A stretch of DNA of 64,000 nt from Polyporus tsugae (lineage: Eukaryota > Basidiomycota > Agaricomycetes > Polyporales > Polyporaceae), in assembly GCA_024305745.1 (NCBI GenBank), contig JAHRBS010000008.1, forward strand, positions 372,001-436,000, read 5' to 3'. Position numbers and translations under genes: made by a program. Below, in pieces: positions 1 to 10,729 of this stretch. The first letter of the stretch is position 1, and each line of letters opens with the position of its first letter. Under the pieces are notes generated by a model. It searched no databases, had not been told where the DNA came from, and saw only the letters and a list, made by a program, of their open reading frames with translations.

Positions 1-1164
1 GAATACAAGCCAAGATTTGTTCCAGCATACTTTACCATGGATGGACGGCCGGAAGATTTGCAGATCTTTACGAATGCATGTCCCGGACTCAGACACATCC
101 TCATAGACCTCATCTTCCGATCTCACGACCTTTACTCCGTCGCTATTTGTCGTCACCTTCAGTCTTTCTCAGCCGAAAAGGTCCACCTCGACGTCTTGTG
201 GCGGCTGGCACAGTTGCCCAGCCTGACGCGCCTTGACGTGGGGCTGCAGGGCGAGGAATCATCGGTATCCCCTAATGCCTCTCTGCTCGAACCACCGTTA
301 GCGCCGTTCTCCGCGTTGAGGAGTATCGCCTTCACCAACAGCTTGCCATCGCCTGTCATCCGTTTCCTCACGGCCATTTCTCCCATCGCACTCACCTCTG
401 CTACCATTCGATTTGTGGAGGCCCGCTCGGACGATATCCCGCGCTGTCTTCGCGCCCTTTGCTCCGACCGTCTCGTCCACACGTTGCGGATCATCACACT
501 AAGCGTCGTGTGCACCGATGCCCAACGCGGGGTCGAATCCGAGTACTGCAACTTTCTAACGCTGGCACGTCCCCTTTTGCGCGTCAACCTCTTGGAAATC
601 CTCACATTCTTGGTGTATGAGAGAGCCCTTGTGCTCTCCGATTGCGACCTTGCTGAGATGGCGCGCTCCTGGCCACGCATTGTCTCGCTGTCCATTACCC
701 ATGGTCCAAAGTATCTGGAACCAAAAGATCGACCTCGTGGCACTCATTATTCCAACCCCATCCGCCCCTCGCTTTCGGCTCATGTCTCACTAGCCGAGCA
801 GTGTCTCCACCTCGAATCCATGAAGTTCGACCCAGCCGACGTGTCCGAGAAGGAACTCGTATCTTTAGAGGCGCACGCTGCATCGATCGTCTCCGGGTCG
901 GCCCTATCCCAATTCGTTCCCGCACGCAGTGATTCCTACGATGATCTCGTCATCCATGACGTCCCGCGGGTCGCATCCGCCTTGCATCGCATCTTCCCGA
1001 ATCTGGAGGGCAAGGGCGTCCTGGCGAAGCATGAACGGCGGCCGCTCCGCGTCAGGCTTACTGACTGGGACACCGGACTGAATAATCAGGCAGACGAGCT
1101 CTCACAGAGCTTGGATGCGATGTGCGCAGAGCGGAAGCGGTGCGTCGGATGCGCCGCTTCGTAA
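1..1164 (+). CDS. F-box/LRR-like protein, 3' part (runs off left edge)
   Basis: The frame is open from base 1 to a TAA at 1162-1164. The ATG at 37 is only an internal Met, because the frame continues upstream of it (EYKPRFVPAYFT), so this is the C-terminal part, at least 387 residues, of a larger protein. It starts with a 'CPGLRHILIDL' strand and runs through leucine-spaced segments (LPSLTRLDVGL, RSIAFTNS, LEILTFLVYE) typical of the leucine-rich-repeat-like half of fungal F-box proteins, which recruit substrates to SCF ubiquitin ligases. No F-box is visible because the 5' part is outside the window. The end is Cys/basic-rich (ERKRCVGCAAS). No intron is needed. The family call is inference from the repeat pattern; the substrate is unknown. 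Confidence 0.6.
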   Translation, partial: EYKPRFVPAYFTMDGRPEDLQIFTNACPGLRHILIDLIFRSHDLYSVAICRHLQSFSAEKVHLDVLWRLAQLPSLTRLDVGLQGEESSVSPNASLLEPPLAPFSALRSIAFTNSLPSPVIRFLTAISPIALTSATIRFVEARSDDIPRCLRALCSDRLVHTLRIITLSVVCTDAQRGVESEYCNFLTLARPLLRVNLLEILTFLVYERALVLSDCDLAEMARSWPRIVSLSITHGPKYLEPKDRPRGTHYSNPIRPSLSAHVSLAEQCLHLESMKFDPADVSEKELVSLEAHAASIVSGSALSQFVPARSDSYDDLVIHDVPRVASALHRIFPNLEGKGVLAKHERRPLRVRLTDWDTGLNNQADELSQSLDAMCAERKRCVGCAAS

Positions 1165-2910
1165 GGTCCGATGGCATGACAGGTAAGTACGCTCTCTGTG
1201 CAGACACGATACGTGGTACTTACTGAAGCGTTTAGGCATTCGGGATGCTATGGCTCGGAACAGCGAGGAACCACATGGGCGGTGGTTTGTGTCTCGGGCG
1301 GTGATAGCAGAGAGCTTAAGAAGACGTACACGTGGTTCGTTCGGCCGGACAGCTGTGCGTGTGCTAAGAGCGGACAGTGGCTACTACCTAGGTACGTAGC
1401 CTGTTGCGCATTACACAGAAGTCATCGCCTCCTGATTGTCTCCCCCAGTTACGAGGGTCCGAATAAATTCGAATTTGGCCGACTTTCCAACGTTCAGTTG
1501 CTAGCGGGTGAAAACTTGAAGCAGGTTCCCTGATCGAGCGACGAGGCGGCCGTGACAGGCAGTGTCGATACAGACTGCGTACGAGTCTGGGAAGACGAAA
1601 CATTGGACATCGAAGCGGCTGGGTCTACTACCACTGTTGAAATAGTCGAAGGGCTGGATAATCCGAAACACTTGTGGATGAGCGATTGTACGCAGCTTAA
1701 GAAACGGCGTCGGTGAGTGCGCAGGGCACTCCTCTTCTCGCCCTTCTCTCTGCTCGCCAATCACACCCTTCTCCCATGTTGACGAACCCATCGCTCTGCA
1801 TCTTATTTGACACCTCGGCTCATATTTCCCTTTCAGGTCTCGAGCTTGAAGTACGTTTACCTCCGCCCGTACGGCATCGTTGAAAGAGGCAAGCGCCTTG
1901 CCCTGCCTTCTCACCGCACGGTGGGATGTTGTCGCCGATACACGTCGCCGTCTTTGGGAACACACTGGAGTGCGATACACTCATTTTCTGATGCTCTTCG
2001 GGGGCGTAGGCCCGCCAGCGTGACCCTGCTACAGGACGAGGAAGTACGCCACTCTTACGCCACAAGACTTGATGCATTGACCCAACTTCGTCGCTGCGTT
2101 TAACTCAAATTTTCATCCCCAAGCCCCCCTTCCCTCTGTCACTTATCGCTCCCCGGAGGATGCGGTATATACAAACTCCCTAACAGACCAGTCGTCCGGC
2201 CACTCCCAAATTGTCTATGTGTTCCCAGCATCTCATTTCTGGGACACTGAGCCGTTTTGGATAGTAGGTGGTGTTTGTAGCCCAACCGCAAATACCGATA
2301 GCATTCTAACATCATCTCATGCAGTGTTCTAGGTCCACCACGTATTACCCCCACTGCATCGTAAGTGACGGCCCGGTTCCAAAACTGGATCTGCCGAGAC
2401 GGAACCCATGGACATAGGCTTCAGTCTTCCCACCATGATGCCCGCTCAACAGCCGGCGAGGATGGAGTAGGGAAGGTGAGTCGTGAGTGCTCCTTGAAGA
2501 GGCTTGAATCTAATCCACAACTGCGGTGAAATTCCACAAAAGCCGCTGGCTCCGACGCTGGCTCCTCCCCGACCTGTTAGGCGGGTAGGCGCTTGACAGT
2601 GATCAGCGGTTGTCGAACGTGGCCGTTCTTTGAAGCCCAGGCCCCACCCGGAATGCGTATTTCGTTTTGTAACATCCCTTTCCAAATGTCGCGTCCTTTC
2701 GCTGGGGATGTGTATTTGGAGGCTGAGGCTATACCCGCTGTCCTAGGGTAGAGCTCCGACCGTACCGTCTGCCATCCGCAGACTTCTGTGAATTCATTCT
2801 GCCTGGTGCCCCCGACGGAAAAGCTGTGGTCTGAATCGGTGGTTAGTGAATTTTTCGTGCGGTTGCTAATGTCCGTCAACACCGCACAGAGGGGGGTCGA
2901 CATCCTTATA
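1165..2910. other. Gene-poor stretch with exon-like scraps
   Basis: No complete gene is seen. Two plus-strand pieces look coding but cannot be joined into a gene: about 1535-1714 (acidic, with VRVWEDETLDIEAAGS, ending just before a GTGAGTGCGC donor-like site) and about 2598-2756 (with FFEAQAPPGMRISFCNIPFQ, ending in TAG). Both are probably remains of decayed genes or isolated exons. This is weak evidence based only on open frame and residue composition. Confidence 0.25.
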
Positions 2911-3831
2911 ATGTCATATCCCGCTCCCCATTCACCAGTCTCCCCATTCACCAGTCTCCCGCTATCTCCAGTCAGGACATCCTCCGCCGCAGCATTGCCT
3001 GCCTACACAATGCCTTCTCTTCCCACCCGTGAAGATCAGAAGAAGCGAGTCCAGTGGGCGAATGCCCAACGCGGCTCCTCGGAACGCACACATTCCTCAT
3101 CCTCACCGGACACCAACTCGAAGGACTTGCGCCTTCCGTTGAAGACCTTTACACATGGCAATATCAGCGTCGAAGGGTGTGTATCTCCACAATCTTGCAT
3201 CTATGGCCCAACCCGCCGTATTCTGATCTGCCATCCCAGTCCCTTCATTAAGCCTGCTAAGCCCCCTATGAAAGCCGGCATCAGTGTCACGAAGGCCGCA
3301 CCACATGTCCCGCTGATTCCAGCGCTGCACCCCGTCCTCTCCTACTTCGTCTTCAATTGGGACGTGCGAGCAGCCCAATTCCCCGACTCTCTCCCCAAAG
3401 CGGCCCGCGACGAGCCGGCGTTCCCCCGCCTCGACTTCCCAAAGCCTATCACCGTCTGCTTTGAGACCCCGCTCGGCGCCAGTACGTGCATAATCAACCC
3501 ACTCGAGTGAGACGGCAAGCCCATCCCCATCAGCGTCGGCCGTGTCCTCGCATGCATCTCTCGCGAGCTCTACACCGCCATCGAGCCTACCGCGCTCTCC
3601 CTGGGCCACCCCATGTTGCGCGCCGTGCACGAGGCGGCTGCGAGCCGTGCGTACGATCCAGAACCCGACCGCAGCAGGCGCGTTGCGAGAAACGTCGACC
3701 TGTATCCTGTGCCTCCCGTGCAGCGCAACGCACCTCTGTTCTTCTGGCACATCGAGCTACAGCACTGCGCGGGGGGGGCGGTGCGGCTCGTCGCGCGCTT
3801 CGGGCACAAGGCTCTGAAGGCTGTCGTATGA
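2911..3831 (+). pseudogene. DUF6699-family gene interrupted by an in-frame TGA
   Basis: One frame runs from ATG 2911 to TGA 3829-3831 but is cut by a TGA at 3508-3510. Before the stop are a Ser/Pro-rich N-terminus, the motif KKRVQWAN (residues about 44-51) and the family signature 'LHPVLSYFVFNWDVR'. After it the same frame continues with VGRVLACISRELY and RNVDLYPV, the rest of the domain. Alignment by eye with the paralogue at 37-38 kb puts the same number of residues on both sides of the stop, so this looks like a point nonsense change. A 48-nt intron (GTGCAT at 3486 to CAG at 3533) would also remove the stop in frame, but it deletes residues that the paralogue has. Other starts (Met at 3010) are possible. 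DUF6699 is a basidiomycete-enriched domain of unknown function. Confidence 0.65.
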
Positions 3832-6800
3832 CGAGCGTGACGCGAGCGAGGTCGTGTCCCGCACTTTCTCCCTTTCTCTTCTTCAGTGGTTTGCTTTCTC
3901 ACGAACGAGCACTAATAGTCGCTGTATCGCCTGTAGCATTACGTACCTTGCCTTTGACGTCACCCTCTACTCTACAGTATACCCCCAATATTTCTCGTTT
4001 ATCATTATGTCCATGTCCATCGGTTTTCTCTCTAGATCTCGCAATGTGTTCTGAGCTCTCTTCCTGCGCTGTATCAGCATCCCGATAATGATAATAATCT
4101 GCATGGACCATTCAAGGATCAGTGATTTTCACCAGCAATGTCGAAGTACACTGCATCGTACGATGTACACCATAGAGTCATTGCATGTGGTAAAGTGACT
4201 TACAGAGTTACAATGACATTCTTTATCGAGAGCTGAGCCTGGCGTGCAAAATAAGCACAAGTCGAGCATCATGGGATGTATGAGCAGGTTCATGACATGA
4301 CAAAGGCCGCCTCATATCTCAGAATAAGAGTGTTGATCAAGTTCAGACTGCCCACGGGGCTGCGAGCCTGACCCATGCATTCAAAGCTACTGCGGCTTTT
4401 CGGTCCGAAGCCGGCTAATTAGACGCTTGCGATCTCGTCGCGGTGAACTTCGGATTCAACTTGAAGTTGAACTCCATTGTCCCGCATAACCGGGCACCAG
4501 TACGATGATACTAGTCTTGCCATATTTTCCTATATATACTTCCTTTGGCCGCCATACGACAGCACTCCATACTCGCTCGTACGTGAGTCTCTTCGCCGGG
4601 ATGAGACAGCTTGCAAGACACCACGGACCATCTCGAAACTTGCGGCTTCCATGTAGACTTGGAGTCGCCAGTGCGCCGTCGGATCGAGTGCAAAGAAATA
4701 GTGGATTCAAAGGTGCGAAGAGTTAGTTGTTTTTTTGACTCCTATAGAGAGAGTACCGGGCGACCCACACTTATCTGTTTAATTGGTTGCTATATTCTGC
4801 GTCCTCAGATCCTTGTCAGACCCACCTCGGATGCCAGAAGCGTTGCCCCCTACGGTAGCGTCCTCAAGCCAGGTTACGTCCCCCGCGCCATCCAATTCTG
4901 TTAGGTTCGATACGCGTCAACGTGGGACGCACAGAAATGTCGATCGATCGAACGCCTCGCGAAGCCTTGACATATCGCTGAGCGCACGATGATAGACGAT
5001 GATGCGTGATGATTGGAGCGATCGCTCCCCGCGAGGCCCTCTGCAAGCATGGACCCACACACCCGCCCTCAGGTGATGCGGCAAGTCTTGTTGCTCAGCC
5101 TAAGCTGGACCAGCCTGGCAAGTCCTTATTCTTACCGCATCTCACCTGGTTTTCAATCGCTGTCGTGTCACTTACAGACTCAGATGGTTCTACCCTAGGT
5201 CCAGCTCACCTTATTTGTCCTGGCATCATGTCCGCGAAGCGTGTTCTGCCCTGACTGGCAGTCCTGCCCGCATCCTCGTGTCCTGTATGTGGCGAGGACG
5301 TTTTGTGTCATGCGCCTCGGGCCGTTTCGCGACAAGTGCCTCCGCCATTGCTGAGAACGACGGTCGGCCTCAACCGTTGCACGAACGCCATCAGCGCCAG
5401 CCGCTCACGGTACGAGGAGGCTTCGATGTGTAGACTCGACTGGGGAAGTAGAGGATGACTCCACTGTGGCGAGCGTCGCGCTGTCCCAGCGTCACTTTCA
5501 AGTCCGTCGACTTGTGGTGTTCAAGTTCAGCAATCTGGAGTCGGGTAGTCGCAGTGGGATAGGTGTGCTAGGAAGCGGGCACCGCGGTATGGTCATCGTG
5601 CTTTTATACGCAACCCGAGGGGTGAGTGACTCACCTCATTAGTTTGGCTGCGCTGACAAATGGCTGTCTGGCTGCAGCAGGTGCCCAGCTGTGTGTCCGA
5701 GTCAGTCCCACACGACATTGCTGCGGTCGGCTTCGACGCCACCAACCTGGTACCGCCCTGTAAGCACCCCCCTCTTTCGACGTTCGAGATGAAGAACGCA
5801 TCGCCACGCACGACTTCGGCTGCGGCGTTGTGGGAGGGACTATGTCTGAGTCCTTGAATGACTCAGGACGCCTCGAGGTCGGAGAAACTCGCTGCACGTA
5901 CTGCGCACACGCTATCGCCAGATCCGGTCGTTGTGCTCTTGAACTACAACGTTCCGTGAGCTCTTTCATATCTTTCGTACACGTATTGGTCCTGATCCTA
6001 TTTTTACGCCGCGTTCGTCGTCGCATCAGCAGCCCTGTAGATGCTTGTATCCGCAGAAGGTTGATTTTTCGGGCCGCCGGTCGCCCACGGCTGTTCCTCG
6101 ACAACAGCGATAGGTGAGTCCTGTACTTCGAGCTGTGAGTGCAGTGTCGCCGCCCTCACAGTGAAATCGGGGCAAGATATATCACGATGAAGGGCGGGTT
6201 ATGTCGCGTTCCTGCCACTAGTCGCTCGAGTGCGATATGTGTCCTCAGCGCCACATTGAAATAGTTGCATCCAGCATTGTGCCTTGTACTCGCTTCGCTC
6301 TCACTCTACCTTCATCTGCCGCGATGCTGATTATTCTTTTACCGTGCAGCCAGGACTCCAAGCTAGAGGTCGGGATAGTCGCCGATCTATTTCTGGTGAA
6401 TGTGTGGCGTTTATTTTATATTTGTGCGTGCGTCCTTCGCCGAAGCCGAGCTGTTTCTTCCCATTCAGTGCTGGTGCTGCATCTACCGCTGCTATCGTCC
6501 GACTAAGTCAGGCATATGCTGCGGTAGTTGCGTTAGTGGCGCTGCGATCCAAGTTCGTTGTTTTGCTCGAGCTGTGAGCTTATCTCAAATCGGTCAAAAT
6601 TTATGGATGGTCACGGTGGCCAGTGAACTTCTATGTAGTTTTGTAAACTAAGTCGCGGCGCGTCTCTGCTGATAGACCGTCAGAGGTTGACTGGTGTGAC
6701 CTACCGGGATTCGGGAGCATGTAGTTGCCGTGGACAACTTGAATCTTGATTTTGCCCTTGTCCTTAACTCGGGGGTGTGGGATCGGAAGCCTCGTGTTCA

Positions 6801-9578
6801 TGCGGATACCAGGAGCAATATAATATGGGACCGCTTCTGAGTCCGGGCTGACCAGCGACCGTTGAACCCCCTCAAGCTTCGTAGTACCGACATTCCGAGA
6901 CGGCAGGGCCATTTCGTGGTGGAAAGCCGCGTGATCAATCGAGCGTCCGAAACCTCTGCAGATCCCGATCTTTCCTAATCTGGGAGGTGTGCATTGTCCA
7001 TGCATTGTCTTGGATGCACATCTGCCTCCCCCTCATAGGTCGCCTGGAGCGCTTGCACCCCATCCTTTCTTCGTTATTCTTGCGGTTTGGGACAACGATG
7101 GCTATATATGATAAGAACACCTCAATTGGTGGGTAACTTTAGTTGACGGGGACATTTTGTGGCGAGACTCACTTGTGTGCAATATCCGAAGCCATCATCA
7201 ATTCGGCGCCGTCCGAAGCGGGGGTGATTTCATATCTAGAGTGATCTGGAGGATCGATATGACTCAACTTCGGCCGCTGGGATCATTCAAGGCGTGTGCG
7301 TGAGCCTTGAGGCAGTTTGCGAGGGGGATTTCGCGCGGTTGACGCGCGCGTCGAGATCGGACAACTGATCTCCGATATCCTGCTTGTCTGCAACGGCACA
7401 AAGCGCCGTAGTCGGTTGCCAGCTCAGTCTAGCTCAGTGCTCCGCACGCCCGCGCCACTCCTTGGCTTCAATATAAGACCCCCTTCCCCCCCTCCCGACT
7501 GTTCTCTCTTTGCCCGGTGACCGTCCCCTTCCTTTTCTTCCCCCCTGCCTCTGCTTTGTATCTGTATCATACCTATCTAAGGCGATGACAGACGTCTCGC
7601 GCTTGACGGAGCTTAACAACGTATGCCTGGGGTAAACGACTTCGGGACCCCCCCCCCCCTGCGTCGTAAGTCGGCTTGTATCTCTGAAACTCCACTCCCT
7701 CTGATAATCTACAGGTTTATAGTGTCTGCGAGCTTTTCACAGCGCCGCTGTGCATATTCGCTCGCCAACATGGGAATCTGAGACGAGGACAATGTCTCTT
7801 CACAGCCCCCCTGTCGGTGGCATCGGACATCTCCCAGCCTCGCCTGTTCGTCTTCTTCGTCTCTGAAGTCCCCCCTCCTCCATTGCTGGAAATTGCCTTT
7901 TCGGTATACCGTCCTTGCGACTTGCGAACCTCCACTTGCAACGTGTTATGGGCGGCTTGCTGTGCTTCGACGCACAGACCAGTACGCACGGACCATCACG
8001 TCGCATCAGGTGCGGCCCAAGTACGAGGTGCGTGTTTCCAGCCGTGTAGCGCGGACGACGGCGACGGGAGATGACATATCTTCCATGACACCGTGGCCGT
8101 TGGCGGTGTCATGGAGGGCGATGTCCTGGAGATGAGGCTGATTTTACGCGATGGGCGTATCTGTACCCATCGTACGGACGGGGGCCGCCCGTGCGGATTG
8201 CCGTGCAGTCTGGGTTTGAATGTAGTGGTTCTCCATCTTCGAAATGTGACATATTTTCTCGATTAACTCCTGGCGACGTCTTTCCCAGACGCACCGCGTG
8301 ATACACGAGTGTCCCGAAGACAATAGACGGTCACCGGGCGCGCCATTCATTTTATTGCCTGGCCGCCCTCATAAACCATGAGCTACAGTAATACACCAGT
8401 CCTTCGGACAGTAAATCTAATTTGCCCTCCTGCGCCGTCCCGTGCTTATTTTCACCCAATCGGACCTGACCATGTTCATGAGGGCCTCGATGGCTACCAC
8501 ATACCAAAATTCTGTGAGATACAATGAGGATTCTGAACAGATCGAGTCCAATCTTTGCTTACCCCGTTATCGTGGTTCCCTCAGTCCTTTGGACACCTTG
8601 ATTTTGCCTAATGCAGCAACATTTTCATCTAAGCGACAGTAGCCGACCAGAGCCGAGACACGGATATGGGAAATCAGCAAGTTAGCGCTCGTCCGGAGGA
8701 GCATTGGATGCAAGTTTCAAGGTAAAATATGTGCTGTTTGCGTGTGCAGGGACAGAGCATCGTGAAATGCTCATCAAAAGAAACATACATACAGATGTGA
8801 GTCCTGAATGAGTCTTTGGTGGTGAGGCTGTCGTCGATCTTGAGCAATGCTCCAGACGAACTAATTTTGCCCTCAAAACCACGCTAATTCAGGCATCGAA
8901 GAACAGCGGGGACGCGTTATGGGCCGAAACTCAAGGTTTGAGAATAGATAATACATTGCAGGATATCCATAACCAACTTGGATGCAGGAGAACAGCGGGA
9001 GAATCAGAAAATGCGGACTGTCCGAAGGAGCCATGGTGTCCGAAGGACCGGTGTATTACTGTATGGACTTAGGGCCATTTTTTGCGCGCCGTACCCCTCG
9101 CACCCCTCCCTCCTTTTGTCTCCGGCGTCCTCAGCGCCCTAGGGCGGCGGTTCGGCCTCTGATGTTCTTCTCTCCGCTCTCCGATTGGCCTCCTGTCCTC
9201 TCATCACCCTCCGACGGCGGTGTGCCGAGCCGGGTGGCTTGCGCTTGCAGAGTTTATACCTCTGCATTGCTCCCTCCTGGGCTTAACGGCGCATACAATG
9301 TGAGCATTATTCGTCGATAACATTGGGGGTCCATTGGTGGTCTCAGGACGCGAAACGAAGCGGAGGAACGGTAGGAATGCGCTCCCGCAAAGGCGGCGGG
9401 AGGATCGGTCTTGGACCGGTGGACGAACTGGTGAGTCCGCAAGCACCAGATACTCATCCGTTTAGCAGTATGCAGCACCGCGTCCGCCTCACAATCGCTC
9501 TCAACTCTCTACATCGACCACTACCTCTTTCTCGAGCCGTTTTCTCAACCCCAGAACCTCCAGCACTTCGCACCCAGC
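3832..9578. other. Gene-poor region with scattered exon-like fragments
   Basis: No complete gene is recognised over 5.7 kb. Exon-like open segments next to good donor or acceptor sites occur at about 4611-4720, 5640-5760 and 7980-8270. The last reads HQVRPKYE, then GDVLEMRLILRDGRICTHRT before a stop at about 8268. A poly-C run lies at about 7651-7661. The pattern of coding-looking scraps separated by frameshifts suggests decayed genes. Nothing supports a named family. The last 300 bases (about 9250-9578) are probably the 5' flank of the next gene. Confidence 0.25.
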
Positions 9579-10493
9579 ATGACTTCGCAGCAGCCACACC
9601 AGCGAAGCGTCTCGTTTGCGGAGGAATCAGAATACGAAGTCCACTTTTTGTCGCCGAGGCCCTCCCTCCAGCCCGACTTGGGGCAGCAGATGCCTCTCGC
9701 GGCAGATGGCATGTGGCAGGCAGAGGCGTATGGGTGAGTTCATCCGACGGCTCGATTTCAAGCCTCCCGAGACTGATGAAAGGTCATATCGTCTACTAGC
9801 ATGCCATCACCCAACAACGCTGCGCCACACTTCGTCCTGTACGGCCTGTCTATGCAGACCGCATTCCCTTCGTTTTCCATCCCGCCCACACCGTTGCTCG
9901 CCCCAGCCGAGCTTCCTCCCACCCCACCTCCCGTCCTTGTCGGCCTTCGACCCGCTCTTCCACTTCCCTCTGGCATGATCTCCACTGCTCCCACGCTCGG
10001 CGCAGAGGTCCCACTTCCACCCAGGGGCTTGCTGCCCCTGCCCATCGTATGGCGCCTCGGGCAGCGGTGGAACGTGCGGGCCTCCGGCCTCCCCATCGAC
10101 CTCCCCGAGGACAAACCCGTGCAGGCGTTGTGCAGCGTCTCCGAGGTCATCTTGCGGTTCACCCCGCACGCGCTGTTCGCGCCGTTCAGCCATGCCATGG
10201 TTGTCACGCCCAACTACGAGGGCAAGTTCGTTGTGTCCATCAGCGACCTCACCCGCTCGATCCAGGTGGCCCTCAGGGCTAGGGTCGAGGGCAGGGTCTC
10301 CGACGAGCAGCGCAATGCGCTCGCGGAGGCCCAGAGGCACCGCCGCCTCGAGCGGCCGCCCGTCGACTGCCGTGTCGATATGTGGGGCCCCGGCGGGATG
10401 TATCTGCGGCACCTTGTGTCGCTGAGCTCTGTCGGCGATGGCCAGCGGCGCGTGTTCGCGGCCCAGTTCCAGCTCATCGTGTCGAGCTTCTGA
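9579..10493 (+). CDS. DUF6699-family protein (two exons)
   Basis: The gene is join(9579..9733, 9800..10493), 282 residues. The GTGAGT donor at 9734 and the TAG acceptor at 9798-9799 keep the frame (GG + C). Exon 1 begins MTSQQPHQRSVSFAEESEYE and so carries the RSVSFAEE docking-like motif near residue 9. The C-terminal part has the family core: WRLGQRWNVRASG (the 'W-x-V-R' strand), RFTPHALFAP, ISDLTRSIQVALRARV and a final all-beta segment ending FAAQFQLIVSSF. The function of the family is not known. The second-exon Met at 9801 would also give an open frame, but the splice and the shared N-terminal motif favour the upstream start. Short TTACGAG repeats lie 3' of the gene. Confidence 0.75.
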
Positions 10494-10684
10494 GGTGGGT
10501 GTCTCCTAGCGCTTCCGACTCGCATATCGATGCTCATCGCAGTTTTGATTCTGGTGCAGGCTGTTGGCCTACACCCCAGTGGACGTCGTCGCCGCGCCTG
10601 CAACTTCGACGCAGGATCAGTGTGCTTCGTCACGACCCTCATCTCTCTCTTGTGATGATACTGTATCGCGCTCTATAAATTTTT

Positions 10685-10728
10685 GGTTACGAGTATGTTA
10701 CGAGCAGTTACGAGCATTTACGAGCAGC
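10685..10728. repeat. Short tandem repeat, TTACGAGCA-like units
   Basis: Four imperfect copies of TTACGAG(C/T)A spaced by 2-3 bases lie about 190 bp downstream of the DUF6699 gene stop, in its probable 3' region. No function is evident. Confidence 0.6.
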
Positions 10729-10729
10729 T

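Noticed and set aside
3482..3533. A 52-nt GTACGT...CAG intron removing the stop in the 2.9-kb DUF6699 gene
   Set aside because: Length is not a multiple of three and the downstream domain would be read out of frame.
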